DNA of 64,000 nucleotides from Siminovitchia thermophila (GTDB taxonomy: Bacteria > Bacillota > Bacilli > Bacillales > Bacillaceae_C): the NCBI RefSeq assembly GCF_016909185.1, contig NZ_JAFBFH010000015.1, positions 1 to 64,000 of the forward strand, in the 5' to 3' direction. Both the position numbers and the translations under genes were made by a program. Under the pieces are notes generated by a model that ran no database searches, was not told the DNA's origin, and saw only the letters and a list, made by a program, of their open reading frames with translations. The first letter of the stretch is position 1. Every line of letters begins with the position of its first letter. Shown piece after piece: positions 43,388-53,661 of the stretch.

Positions 43388-44479
43388 GTGGAAAAGGCAA
43401 AAATCAGTTCATACCAATTATTTGTTCTCATCCTGTTATTCCAACTTGGCAGTGCCTTGTTATTACCATTAGCTACTGATGTAAAACAGGATGCTTGGAT
43501 TGCTGTGTTAATTGGGTTAATAGGTGGCATTTTGCTATTTTTCATCTATTACCGTATTTATACATACTATCCCGATGCTTTGCCGACAACCTATTTGCAG
43601 AAGATCATCGGAACATTTTTTGGGAGGATTCTCGCTTTTCTCTATTTGATTTATTTTGTGTACCTTTCTGCAAGGGTACTTAGGGATTTCGGTGAAATGC
43701 TTGCCATCTTGGGCTATTCCAACACACCTATTGCGGTCAATCAAGCATTATTATTGTTAGTTGTTATTTATACGATCAAAAAAGGAATCGAAGTGTTGGC
43801 GAGAACAGGGGAAATATTTTTTATTTTTATTTATTTACTGGCTATTATCGGATTTATTTTAATCGTTTTATCAGGATTGATCAATTTCGATAAATTAAGG
43901 CCGGTTCTTGAGCATGGCATCATCCCCGTTGTAAAAGTGGCCATGACCCAAAATATCTATTTTCCTTTTGGTGAAATGGTGGCGTTTTGTATGATATTTC
44001 CTTATTTGAAACATCCGAGTAAGTTAAAAGCGACGGCTATATTCGCCATCGGATTAAGCGGGATTAATCTGGCGATTAGTACAGCCGTCAATATAAGTGT
44101 GCTGGGGGCAGCGTATATCTCGCGGACTCAATTCCCTTTGCTCGTTACGGTTCAAGCCATTGAATTGGCGCAATTTTTGGAGCGCCTGGATATTTTTTTT
44201 ATGCTGGCCATGATTATTCTTGGATTTTTCAAAATAAGTATTTTCTTTTATGTAGCCATTATTGGTACAGCCGACTTGTTTCATCTAAAAGAGCCTTCCC
44301 GTCTTGCTTTTCCCATCGGGTACGTTGTTTTGATTTTTTCAATTGTGATTGCAAGTAACATGTCCGAGCATTTTGAAGAAGGGTTGGAAATGATCCCGGT
44401 TTATCTGCATCTTCCTTTTCAGGTGATCATTCCTTTCATACTGCTTGTGATCGCAATTTTTAAAAACTGGAAAGGATAG
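43388..44479 (+). CDS. spore germination receptor B subunit (GerAB/GerKB family)
   Basis: This 363-residue protein has about ten membrane segments and belongs to the endospore germination permease family (ISSYQLFVLILLFQLGSALLLPLA at the start; PFGEMVAFCMIFPYL in the middle). The B subunit binds the germinant in the spore inner membrane. GTG 43388 with AAGGAAGTGA at proper spacing is preferred over TTG 43364. It converges on the gerC-like gene, so the receptor set is not in the usual A-B-C operon order. Confidence 0.92.
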   Translation: MEKAKISSYQLFVLILLFQLGSALLLPLATDVKQDAWIAVLIGLIGGILLFFIYYRIYTYYPDALPTTYLQKIIGTFFGRILAFLYLIYFVYLSARVLRDFGEMLAILGYSNTPIAVNQALLLLVVIYTIKKGIEVLARTGEIFFIFIYLLAIIGFILIVLSGLINFDKLRPVLEHGIIPVVKVAMTQNIYFPFGEMVAFCMIFPYLKHPSKLKATAIFAIGLSGINLAISTAVNISVLGAAYISRTQFPLLVTVQAIELAQFLERLDIFFMLAMIILGFFKISIFFYVAIIGTADLFHLKEPSRLAFPIGYVVLIFSIVIASNMSEHFEEGLEMIPVYLHLPFQVIIPFILLVIAIFKNWKG

Positions 44480-44515
44480 ACGGCAGAAATTTTACTGGAA
44501 TCATTTCGATAGACA

Positions 44516-45736
44516 TTATTCCTCATTGCTTTTCATTTGCAATATAAAAGGATTATTCCTTAAACCAGATCTAATGATAGATGCATCCACTTTTACGTTT
44601 ATCTTTAAAGTCGGGAAATGTTTGTCATTCCAGTCATGTTCAAGTTTCTTCCATTTTTTTGGGTATGATCGGTAGATTTTTTCCCCAAAGCCAAAAACAT
44701 CTGTTTGTTCCGACTGTATACGCTTAATGGAGTGCTGTATCAGATTCTTAATGTCCTTTTCTACCTTGTTTTCTATTTCAGTCCGTACATGCAGATCTTT
44801 TATGTTAATGGGAACAGTGACTTCTCCTACATCTCCCTGTGCGCTAATTTTAATGGATATTACAGGCTTTCCATTCTCCATCTCAGCATTCACTTTTGTG
44901 TTGGCCCTAAGTAGTTGATAGGCAATCGCGTTCTTTTCGTTTTCCCAATCAACAGAGATATTCGTTTGCTTGATTTTATCTAAGACCCATACGAGGCCCC
45001 TTGCTTCTTGATCATATTGCCAACTCACGAGTCTTCCATCTTTAAAAACAGCTACTCCCACAGCCTTGAGAACTGTATCGGGATCAATCATTTGGATATT
45101 CTCATCCTTTTTTCCTGCTTCTATATTTCCGGTGATTTTAAAACCTGGTATAACTGGTTCTTTTCCTTCAGTCGTCAAGGATTCGATTAATTCCTGGACA
45201 TTCAACGAAAAAGTGTCTCCCCAACTTTCTTCCGAGAATTCCAGTGTCTTAGTCAGTTTATTTGCCGGCACTTTATCAAGAGGAGTGGTTACTTTTAATA
45301 GTTCTGCTGCTGTTGAACGATGGGCAATGACAACCTTTGATGTTTTGCGAAATTCAATATCCCTGTCCAATGCTTCCAATATATTGGAAATGTCCTTTTC
45401 CCTAGCCAGCTTTTCCCCTATCACCACCAAGTTGGCATGGGAGTAAAAGATGACTCTGGAAACTTTGTTTGACACACGCCTGCTCAACTCCACCATATTT
45501 TTCCCTGTTGCAGTATACGTTACGACAGATGAACCTTTTGTAGCTCCTCCTTGAAGTGTTCCTGGTACACCGGTGGGATTCACGATTTGAAATGTCCCGA
45601 CATATAAACCGTTTTCGTTTATATCAATACCAATTGCGGAAACGATGGCCATGTCTGTCAATTCCCTTTGGTTCCAACAACCTGAAAGAAGCACATAGAT
45701 CACAAGATACAGGCAAATCATCCCTTTAGTTTTCAT
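44516..45736 (-). CDS. spore germination lipoprotein C subunit (Ger(x)C)
   Basis: This 406-residue lipoprotein has the lipobox LLSGCW (Cys20). The Ger(x)C pattern follows: NQRELTDMAIVSAIGID after the cysteine, then HANLVVIGEKLAREKDI and a helical C-terminal third. It forms the outer part of the germinant receptor. ATG 45736 follows AAAGGTGAC and overlaps the gerA stop by 11 bp. The longer frame runs back inside the gerA gene. Confidence 0.93.
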   Translation of the reverse strand: MKTKGMICLYLVIYVLLSGCWNQRELTDMAIVSAIGIDINENGLYVGTFQIVNPTGVPGTLQGGATKGSSVVTYTATGKNMVELSRRVSNKVSRVIFYSHANLVVIGEKLAREKDISNILEALDRDIEFRKTSKVVIAHRSTAAELLKVTTPLDKVPANKLTKTLEFSEESWGDTFSLNVQELIESLTTEGKEPVIPGFKITGNIEAGKKDENIQMIDPDTVLKAVGVAVFKDGRLVSWQYDQEARGLVWVLDKIKQTNISVDWENEKNAIAYQLLRANTKVNAEMENGKPVISIKISAQGDVGEVTVPINIKDLHVRTEIENKVEKDIKNLIQHSIKRIQSEQTDVFGFGEKIYRSYPKKWKKLEHDWNDKHFPTLKINVKVDASIIRSGLRNNPFILQMKSNEE

Positions 45737-47345
45737 CTGTGTCACCTTTTTTCTTTTTCTGTGTGATGATTCCCCGGCCGAGGGGAGGCTTTGGCTTGTC
45801 CATGTCTTCTGAATATAAATTTTCACCTTGCTTCATAATCAAGTTTGCCTTTTCTCTTGTTTTCCATAGTGGTGCGCGAACGAGTGTATCGCCTCCAACA
45901 TTGTCAGGAGATATTGGAGCCAGGGGGGTCATATAAGGAACTCCAAACGATCTTAAAGCGCATAAATGTACCGCAAGCAAAATCACGCCTAAGATCACTC
46001 CATATAGTCCGAATACGGCGGCAGAGAACATAAATAAGAATCGAATTAATCTTGCTGAAATCGCCATGGTAAACGAAGGGGTTGCAAAATTGGCGATCGC
46101 AGTAATAGATACAATAATGACCATCGCCGGGGAAACAATGCCTGCCTGAACGGCTGCCTGTCCTATGACAAGCGCTCCGACAATCGAAATGGCAGATCCT
46201 ACCGCTCTTGGCATCCGAATTCCTGCTTCTCGTAAAATTTCAAATGTAATTTCCATGATGAGCGCTTCGACGAATGCCGGAAAAGGAACATTTTCCCGCT
46301 GTGCGGCAATAATAATCACAAGCTGTGTCGGTATCATTTCCTGGTGAAAAGTAGTGCTTGCAATATACACTGAAGGCGCAACAATGGATATAAAAAAAGT
46401 CAATATCCTTAAAAAGCGGAGGGCTGTTATAATATCAAAGCGTGTATAGTAATCTTCAACCGATTGAAAAAACTGGATAAAGACGGCGGGAGCCAGAAGA
46501 ACAAAGGGAGTACCATCCACAAAGATGGCAATTCTTCCTTCCAGAATATTACCTGCGACTGCATCAGGCCTTTCCGTATGATACAGGGTTGGAAAGGTAG
46601 TAAATGCCTGGTCCTCAATCAATTGTTCGATATATCCGGACTCAAGTATGCTTTCTATATCAATTTTTTTTAATCGCTGACGGACTTCAGCAACGATTTT
46701 TTCATTGGCATTGCCATTTAAATACATGATTGCTACGTTTGTTTTTGTCTTTTTGCCTATTTTCATTGATTCAACCCATAAATCCGGGTTTCTGATCCGG
46801 CGTCTGACAAGGGATATATTCGTTTGGATTGACTCAGTAAAACCATCTCTCGGCCCGCGAACGGAGACTTGACTTTCCGGTTCCTGAATCGACCGTGTTT
46901 CTCCGCCTGCTGTATTGGCAATGATAGCCTGATCTGTCCCATCAAGAAGAATGATTGTGTTGCCGTCCATTAAAGCAAGGAAAAGATCTTCTTGCGTGTT
47001 TACCGTTTTAATGCTTCCGATTGCTATCCCTTCATCTGTCAGCGATTGAATTAAATGCTGGGAAGAATCATGATCAGCAAAGGACTTTCTCATGATTGAT
47101 TCAACAATCTTCTCATTGATAGCCTTTGTATCAACCATTCCTTCAATAAAGATAATCGCCAGACATTTGGGGGATACTTCACCTATTTTCAAAGTCCGTA
47201 TCGAAATATCAGAACTGTTTCCTGTTCTTTGTTTAACCAGCTCCAGGTTGGCTGACAATGATGTGGAGATGGCTTTCTTCTCTTTTGCTGCATCATGATG
47301 TATGCTGTTTTGTTTTTTCTTAAGTCGTTTGAAGAATGAGGACAT
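45726..47345 (-). CDS. spore germination receptor A subunit (GerAA/GerKA family)
   Basis: This 539-residue protein has a cytoplasmic N-terminal half of about 290 residues, followed by four or five membrane segments (ILTFFISIVAPSVYIASTTFH; EALIMEITFEILREAGIRMPRAVGSAIS). It is of the GerA/GerKA type and is co-translated with the C subunit. ATG 47345 follows AAGGTAATT. The gap 47346-47673 to the P450 gene shows no ORF. A sigma-G-like promoter may lie there, but I could not place it with confidence. Confidence 0.93.
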   Translation of the reverse strand: MSSFFKRLKKKQNSIHHDAAKEKKAISTSLSANLELVKQRTGNSSDISIRTLKIGEVSPKCLAIIFIEGMVDTKAINEKIVESIMRKSFADHDSSQHLIQSLTDEGIAIGSIKTVNTQEDLFLALMDGNTIILLDGTDQAIIANTAGGETRSIQEPESQVSVRGPRDGFTESIQTNISLVRRRIRNPDLWVESMKIGKKTKTNVAIMYLNGNANEKIVAEVRQRLKKIDIESILESGYIEQLIEDQAFTTFPTLYHTERPDAVAGNILEGRIAIFVDGTPFVLLAPAVFIQFFQSVEDYYTRFDIITALRFLRILTFFISIVAPSVYIASTTFHQEMIPTQLVIIIAAQRENVPFPAFVEALIMEITFEILREAGIRMPRAVGSAISIVGALVIGQAAVQAGIVSPAMVIIVSITAIANFATPSFTMAISARLIRFLFMFSAAVFGLYGVILGVILLAVHLCALRSFGVPYMTPLAPISPDNVGGDTLVRAPLWKTREKANLIMKQGENLYSEDMDKPKPPLGRGIITQKKKKGDTDEN

Positions 47346-47673
47346 GATGAGAATTACCTTCCAATGTTTTTATTCCTTTTTTGTCCATATCGCTCTGGTT
47401 GTATACTTTGGGTGAATGTTACGATAATTCGCTTAAATGTCGATTGCGCATGGACATTTCATTTTTTTTAATCGTGACCATTATTCCAATAGCTCGCGCT
47501 GTTCAAAGCTGTGACTTGTGTGGGCTACATTCATACTTTAAAGAATACGAGCAATGATTCAGGGGGCGTATCAAAGACAGAGCAGCGAAGGCTGTGTCAT
47601 ACATAAAAAAATCCGGATAGGAAGGCTTGTGAAATGGTTGGTTATATGCGCCATAGGATGGGTCTGTATATAT

Positions 47674-48960
47674 TTAAGGCGTTAATTTGATTTGGTCAAT
47701 TATAAAACGGCTTTCCGGCAAAGTCGGCATCCTTGTTAAGCTGACAGATACATTTTGTGTATCTGGTACATTATATTCCAGTTGCTTCGTTAAAAAGGAC
47801 AAACCCGTCTTCAACACTTCAATGGTGACAAGCTCTCCGGCACACCTGTGTCCGGTATGGAAATCGCCTCCTCCTTGGGGAATCAAATCAAACAGACCGC
47901 CTTTCCAATTGCGAAACCGTTCAGGCCAAAATAAAAATGGATCATCCCAAAGCCTTGGGTCATGGTTTGTTCCATACACATCAAGCAGGACAAGTTGCCC
48001 CTTATTAAAGGGCACTCCATTCCATTGAAAACCACTGTGAACCCTTGCTCCTAGAAACGGGCCAAACGGGTAATAGCGGCGTACTTCCTGGACAAACATG
48101 TACAAATCCTCTTCATTTCCAGCCACAATTTGCTCCCGTGTTTTGGGAAATTCGTAAAGTGCCAAGGCGCAAAAAGTGAAATATGTCGCGATTGCTACAA
48201 TGGGCCTTAATATGTTTATCAGTTCCACCGCCGCCATCTGCACACTGAGCGGCTTCCCTTCCGTATCCCGGTAAGTGGCCATGGCATGCAGTGCCGTGCC
48301 TTCAGGAGCTTGAATTTTGCCAGAGCGAAAGTACTCAATCACTTTTCTGATCCATTTTTCGGTTCTTTTCCGCGCCCGGCGTCCCTGCCAATGCCGTGGG
48401 CCCACTGCACCAAAAGCATCAACCATCTTACCGAAATCACCCGCTCTTTTCTCCACTTCCGCTTCGTTCAACGGGACACCTGCCCACTTGCAAGCCGCTT
48501 TGCATAATATTTGCTGCATCTCGTCAAAGAGAATGACTGCTTTTTTTCCTTCCCAGTCATAACCGGCAATTGCAAAATATTGTTGGGTCAAGTCTTTTAA
48601 CATACCGATGCGTTCCGGAGTCATCAGCGACATAAACAACTGCTTTCTATGCTCATGGGCAGCGCCGTCCATCGTCTGGATTGCACTTTCTCCAAACAGC
48701 GTTTTTTGAACTCTCTTTGGAGCAGTTCCCTTTCGCTGAAAAAGCCGAGGATTGTAAAATATTCTTGCCGCTTCTTCTCCACTCATGCATATCACTTTCT
48801 CGCCCATTAAACGCGTCTCGAAAATATCGGACTGAAACAGCCCGCATCTATTTGAAATAAATTCATATCCTTCCCGCAGCAAAGCAAGGGTTTGATCCAA
48901 TCCTTTTTCGCGCGGTATTTTACCTGTTGTTGAACCGCCTTGCTGGATAACTGAACTCAT
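47674..48960 (-). CDS. cypC: fatty-acid peroxygenase cytochrome P450 (CYP152 type)
   Basis: This 428-residue P450 of the CypC/YbdT group uses hydrogen peroxide to hydroxylate fatty acids. The heme ligand is Cys373 in GHRCAGE. The arginine-proline pair that binds the substrate carboxylate in CYP152 enzymes is present in ILRPIVAI, replacing the usual acid-alcohol pair. ATG 48960 follows GGAGGGA. It is monocistronic and divergent from the AraC gene. Confidence 0.92.
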   Translation of the reverse strand: MSSVIQQGGSTTGKIPREKGLDQTLALLREGYEFISNRCGLFQSDIFETRLMGEKVICMSGEEAARIFYNPRLFQRKGTAPKRVQKTLFGESAIQTMDGAAHEHRKQLFMSLMTPERIGMLKDLTQQYFAIAGYDWEGKKAVILFDEMQQILCKAACKWAGVPLNEAEVEKRAGDFGKMVDAFGAVGPRHWQGRRARKRTEKWIRKVIEYFRSGKIQAPEGTALHAMATYRDTEGKPLSVQMAAVELINILRPIVAIATYFTFCALALYEFPKTREQIVAGNEEDLYMFVQEVRRYYPFGPFLGARVHSGFQWNGVPFNKGQLVLLDVYGTNHDPRLWDDPFLFWPERFRNWKGGLFDLIPQGGGDFHTGHRCAGELVTIEVLKTGLSFLTKQLEYNVPDTQNVSVSLTRMPTLPESRFIIDQIKLTP

Positions 48961-49080
48961 GGCAATCCCTCCATTTTGAAAGCACGTTCTTCACGATGAA
49001 TATATTTTTATCATTTGTAACGGAAGATGATTTATTCCTATGTTTGAATCTCGTTATAATAAAGAAAGGTGGTGGTACTT

Positions 49081-50556
49081 ATGATCATTCATCTTTTTAC
49101 AACTGATGAGCTGGAAGCAAAAGGAATAAGGTGGCTTGTTGAATCTCATGTAACAGGCGTTAAGCTTGTTCCTTTTGATCGTGTTGAAAACATGTTGGAA
49201 GCGTTCGCAAAGGAACAACCGGAGCTTTACATTATTGACATGGATAAATGGGAGCCCGACGACGATTCTTTCGGTAGCTGGCTTCAGTCGGTACGGTGGC
49301 TCGGGATTTCTTCTGAACGCATTTTTCAAACGGCATACAGGGGGCTGCGTTTCCGGGCGCAGGATGTACTGTTCAGACCAATTGCTCCGGATGAACTAAT
49401 GAAATGCATCCAACGGCAACGATTTCAAATTAGGAATGATAAGCGAAAGGCAACAATAAATCCGGGGGAAACACCAGAGAAATTAGTCATTGATTATTCG
49501 GATATCTTCCTTGGAGGGCCAAAAATAAGGAAACCACATTCCATGACAGCGTTGTTAACGCAGGATCCAAACAAGCTTCCTGTCGTTTATGCAAAGTTAC
49601 AGGAATTTCCTTTTCCAAAATCAAAGCTCATTTTTGCCTTTTCACAGTTGGTTTTATGTGTGGATGAAGTACCGGCAGAGAACCGTTATCAAGAGGAATA
49701 CTATGCGTTTTTCGATCAATGGAAAGAGGAACAAAATGAACCGCTTGCCATGATCATGAATACACATTGGCAAGGGTTATCGATAAAAGAAATGTATGAA
49801 CGTACAAAACAATTAACCGAAATGATCTTTTTTGAAGGGTATGACATTATTTTAGCCAAGGCAGAACAAATCCACTGGTCATCAATGGACCCTTTTTTAA
49901 CGCCTCTGGAACAGCGGCAATGGATAGAAATGCTTGAAAAGAGGGATATCCAAGCGATCCGCGAATGGATGGAGCATGCGTTTCTCGATTACGAAAAACC
50001 CTATCCGCCTCCCGAAATGGTTAGAATCCGGATTACAAGCGTATTGGCACAAATTCGCCGCTATATGAAATCACAACAACTACAGCACCCCAATTGGGAA
50101 AGGGACTACCACGATGTATTTCGGCAAATTATTCAGGAACCGGTTGTTTATCGGATTGTTCAAGATCTTTTATCATTTACGATTCGTTTGCTGACAGAAC
50201 AGGACGGGCGTATTGATGCTGATTTTAAGACACTCGTTGACCGAGTAAAAAGCTTGATGGAGTCTAATTATTGGAACCCGCAGTGGAATTTGGAGGACTG
50301 TGCCAATACACTCCAGATTCATAAAAGTACATTAAGCCGGAGGTTTGCGGCGGAGTCGGGAAAAACATTCCGCGAAACATTACATGAAATCAAAATGGGC
50401 GAAGCGAAGCGACTTCTAAAAGAGACAAATTTATCGCTTGATGAAATTGCTCGTTTGGTAGGTTATCAGTACCGGACCTATTTTAACGCGAAATTTAAGC
50501 AAATGGAAAAGAAGACACCGACAGAATATCGGATGGGTCTGGGTCATTTAAGTTGA
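49081..50556 (+). CDS. AraC-type regulator of the hut operon (inferred)
   Basis: A receiver-like N-terminal segment (IIHLFTTDELEAKGIRWLVE; LYIIDMDKWEPDD, near residue 50) and a long middle region precede a C-terminal AraC helix-turn-helix pair (LEDCANTLQIHKSTLSRRFAAE; LDEIARLVGYQYRTYFNAKF). The build resembles YesN-type response regulators, though the phospho-acceptor is uncertain. It reads into hutU 147 bp downstream. B. subtilis uses the HutP antiterminator, which is absent here, so this protein may control hut instead. ATG 49081 follows AAAGGTGG. Confidence 0.85.
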   Translation: MIIHLFTTDELEAKGIRWLVESHVTGVKLVPFDRVENMLEAFAKEQPELYIIDMDKWEPDDDSFGSWLQSVRWLGISSERIFQTAYRGLRFRAQDVLFRPIAPDELMKCIQRQRFQIRNDKRKATINPGETPEKLVIDYSDIFLGGPKIRKPHSMTALLTQDPNKLPVVYAKLQEFPFPKSKLIFAFSQLVLCVDEVPAENRYQEEYYAFFDQWKEEQNEPLAMIMNTHWQGLSIKEMYERTKQLTEMIFFEGYDIILAKAEQIHWSSMDPFLTPLEQRQWIEMLEKRDIQAIREWMEHAFLDYEKPYPPPEMVRIRITSVLAQIRRYMKSQQLQHPNWERDYHDVFRQIIQEPVVYRIVQDLLSFTIRLLTEQDGRIDADFKTLVDRVKSLMESNYWNPQWNLEDCANTLQIHKSTLSRRFAAESGKTFRETLHEIKMGEAKRLLKETNLSLDEIARLVGYQYRTYFNAKFKQMEKKTPTEYRMGLGHLS

Positions 50557-50703
50557 CAGATGATGTCTTTGTTTTGAAACCATTTAAAAATAAGTGCTCA
50601 GAATAAAATAAAAGTGAAATATTTTATAAGAATACTATTAATTTATAAAGAGAAAGACAGCAGTATACAATTACAATAATGATAGAAAAGGAGGTTGACT
50701 ATT

Positions 50704-52374
50704 TTGAAACCGATTACAAATGAGCGTGTTATCCGATATCGGGGAACAGAGCTTCATACGAAAGGGTGGCTCCAAGAGGCGGCACTTCGTATGCTTATGA
50801 ACAATTTGGATCCGGATGTGGCGGAAAATCCCGATGAACTCGTCGTGTATGGGGGAATCGGAAAGGCTGCCCGCAGCTGGAATTGTTTTGACGCAATCGT
50901 AAAATCATTAAAAAAATTGGAAAACGATGAGACATTACTCGTTCAATCAGGAAAACCGGTAGCCATTTTTCATACCCATGAAAATGCGCCGCGTGTCCTA
51001 ATTGCCAACTCCAACATCGTTCCAGCTTATGCCAACTGGGAAACATTCCATGAGCTCGATCAAAAAGGGCTGATGATGTATGGTCAAATGACGGCTGGAA
51101 GCTGGATTTACATTGGTTCCCAGGGAATCGTTCAAGGAACGTACGAAACCTTTGCAGAACTTGCCAAACAGCATTTTAACGGTTCATTAAAAGGCACGAT
51201 TACGGTAACGGCGGGACTAGGTGGTATGGGAGGTGCCCAGCCGCTTGCAGTCACGATGAATGGCGGAGTTTGCATCGCAATTGAAGTCGATGAAAAACGG
51301 ATCGACCGGAGAATTGAAACCCGTTACACAGATGTAAAGGCGACTTCTTTAGACGAAACGATCAGGCTTGCCAAAGAAGCGAAACAAGAAGGAAGGGCTC
51401 TTTCGATTGGGTTATTAGGTAACGCATCGGAGTTGCTGCCTGAAATGATTGAGCGCGGTTTTATTCCGGACGTCTTGACGGATCAAACATCTGCCCATGA
51501 TCCGCTAAATGGATATATTCCTTCGGGCATGTCACTGGAAGAGGCGGCTAAGCTTCGGAAAGCGAATCCTGAGGATTATGTAAAACGCTCAAAAGCAGCG
51601 ATGGCGGCGCACGTGAGAGCAATGCTTGAGATGATGAATAAAGGCGCGGTCACCTTTGATTACGGCAACAACATCCGCCAAGTTGCAAAAGACGAAGGGG
51701 TCGAAAGCGCCTTCGATTTCCCTGGCTTCGTCCCTGCTTATATCCGGCCGCAATTTTGCGAAGGAAAGGGGCCTTTCCGCTGGGCGGCCTTATCCGGTGA
51801 CCCGGAAGATATTTATCAGACGGATGAAGTCATTTTACGTGAATTTAGCTATAACAAACATTTATGCAACTGGATTCGCATGGCCCGGGAGAAAATCCAA
51901 TTCCAGGGACTACCTTCACGTATTTGCTGGCTTGGATATGGAGAGCGCGCCCGCTTCGGAAAAATCATAAATGACATGGTGGCAAGCGGAAAGTTGAAAG
52001 CGCCGATCGTTATTGGCCGTGACCATTTGGATTCCGGCTCTGTCGCTTCGCCAAACAGGGAGACTGAGGCAATGAAAGATGGTTCAGATGTTGTGGCAGA
52101 CTGGCCGATATTAAACGCGCTTATCAATGCGGTCGGAGGAGCCACATGGGTTTCAGTTCACCATGGCGGAGGAGTCGGCATGGGCTATTCCCTGCATGCC
52201 GGAATGGTCATTGTTGCGGATGGAACGAAAGAAGCTGAATCCCGTTTGGAGCGAGTGTTGACGACTGATCCTGGCATGGGCGTCGTAAGACATGCAGATG
52301 CCGGATACGAATTAGCGGAAAAAACAGCGCGTGAAAAAGGCGTTCAAATACCGATGCTTGCGAACAAAACTTGA
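50704..52374 (+). CDS. hutU: urocanate hydratase
   Basis: This 556-residue urocanase converts urocanate to imidazolone propionate with bound NAD+. The family core [16 protein letters not shown] and the C-terminal [17 protein letters not shown] are intact. The TTG start at 50704 has AAGGAGG ten bases away. A longer TTG at 50695 overlaps the ribosome site. It is the first gene of a hutU-hutI-hutG-transporter operon. The histidase gene hutH is not in this window. Confidence 0.96.
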   Translation: MKPITNERVIRYRGTELHTKGWLQEAALRMLMNNLDPDVAENPDELVVYGGIGKAARSWNCFDAIVKSLKKLENDETLLVQSGKPVAIFHTHENAPRVLIANSNIVPAYANWETFHELDQKGLMMYGQMTAGSWIYIGSQGIVQGTYETFAELAKQHFNGSLKGTITVTAGLGGMGGAQPLAVTMNGGVCIAIEVDEKRIDRRIETRYTDVKATSLDETIRLAKEAKQEGRALSIGLLGNASELLPEMIERGFIPDVLTDQTSAHDPLNGYIPSGMSLEEAAKLRKANPEDYVKRSKAAMAAHVRAMLEMMNKGAVTFDYGNNIRQVAKDEGVESAFDFPGFVPAYIRPQFCEGKGPFRWAALSGDPEDIYQTDEVILREFSYNKHLCNWIRMAREKIQFQGLPSRICWLGYGERARFGKIINDMVASGKLKAPIVIGRDHLDSGSVASPNRETEAMKDGSDVVADWPILNALINAVGGATWVSVHHGGGVGMGYSLHAGMVIVADGTKEAESRLERVLTTDPGMGVVRHADAGYELAEKTAREKGVQIPMLANKT

Positions 52375-52401
52375 AAAAATCGCTTTTGGGGGGACGGTAG
52401 A

Positions 52402-53658
52402 GTGACAAAACCTGTTTGGATCAAACATGCTTCACAACTGGCGACACTTGCTTTGAATGGAAAAGGACCAAGGGTAAAAGAGGAAATGTCGGAGCTCAGC
52501 CTCATTGAAGACGGAAGCTTGTGGCTTGAAGATGGCGTGGTTAAGGCGGTTGGAACGACGGCAAAACTGGAAGAACAATATGGGGAGCGGGAAAATGAAG
52601 CGGAAGTCGTCGATGCTTCCGGTTGTCTCGTCACCCCTGGCCTTGTCGACCCGCACACACATGTTGTGTATGGCGGTAGCCGTGAACGGGAGTTTGAGAT
52701 GAGGTTGGAAGGCGCGACATATATGGAGATCATGAACGCGGGCGGCGGCATCCACGCGACAACGCGGATGACCCGGGAAGCGACGGAAGAAGAATTGATG
52801 GAACAAACGATGCGGCGCCTGGATTCATTTTTGACTCATGGAGTCACCACCGCAGAAGGGAAAAGTGGCTACGGAATGAATATAGAGACTGAGTTAAAGC
52901 AGCTTCGGGTCATGCAAAAGCTGCAGGAAGCCCACGCGATTGATATCGTTCCGACTTTTATGGGCGCCCATGCTGTTCCACCCGAGTATAAAGGACGGGA
53001 AGATGAATTTGTGGATCATTTGATCAAAGAAATGCTTCCAGTAGTAGCGGAGGAAAAGCTTGCTGAATTTAATGATGTTTTTTGTGAAAAAGGCGTGTTT
53101 ACTCCGGAGCAGTCCGAACGAATACTGGAAGCGGGAAAAGACTATGGCCTCATTCCAAAAATCCATGCCGATGAAATCGAACCATACGGCGGAGCAGAGT
53201 TGGCTGCCAAAGTTGGCGCCATTTCAGCGGAACATTTGCTCAAAGCGTCTGATCAGGGAATCAGGGCCATGGCCGACGCTGGTGTTATCGCCTGTCTGCT
53301 GCCCGCTACGGCGCTTTACTTAAGAGAACAGGCGGCAGCCGGCCGAAAAATGGTGGACGCTGGCGTCCCCGTAGCCATCTCCACTGATTGCAATCCCGGT
53401 TCATCCCCGACCACATCAATGCCGCTCGTCATGAACTTGGCATGCATCTTAATGCGCATGACACCAGCAGAAGCATTGACGGCCGCCACGTATAACGCTG
53501 CCTGCGCCATCAACCGCCAAGACAAAGTCGGCTCGCTGGAACAAGGCAAGCAGGCGGATGTTGTCATGTGGGATATTGAAAACTACCAGAAACTGCAATA
53601 CTTATTCGGAGTAAATCACGTCAAGTCAGTCTGGAAAAAAGGAATTCAGGTGGTGTAG
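52402..53658 (+). CDS. hutI: imidazolonepropionase
   Basis: This 418-residue amidohydrolase opens the imidazolone ring to give formiminoglutamate. Metal and active-site blocks are visible: DPHTHVVYGGSREREFEMR, GKSGYGMN, IHADEI and AEHLL. GTG 52402 follows GGGGGGACGG, 27 bp after hutU. It is four bases upstream of hutG. Confidence 0.96.
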   Translation: MTKPVWIKHASQLATLALNGKGPRVKEEMSELSLIEDGSLWLEDGVVKAVGTTAKLEEQYGERENEAEVVDASGCLVTPGLVDPHTHVVYGGSREREFEMRLEGATYMEIMNAGGGIHATTRMTREATEEELMEQTMRRLDSFLTHGVTTAEGKSGYGMNIETELKQLRVMQKLQEAHAIDIVPTFMGAHAVPPEYKGREDEFVDHLIKEMLPVVAEEKLAEFNDVFCEKGVFTPEQSERILEAGKDYGLIPKIHADEIEPYGGAELAAKVGAISAEHLLKASDQGIRAMADAGVIACLLPATALYLREQAAAGRKMVDAGVPVAISTDCNPGSSPTTSMPLVMNLACILMRMTPAEALTAATYNAACAINRQDKVGSLEQGKQADVVMWDIENYQKLQYLFGVNHVKSVWKKGIQVV

Positions 53659-53661
53659 CAA

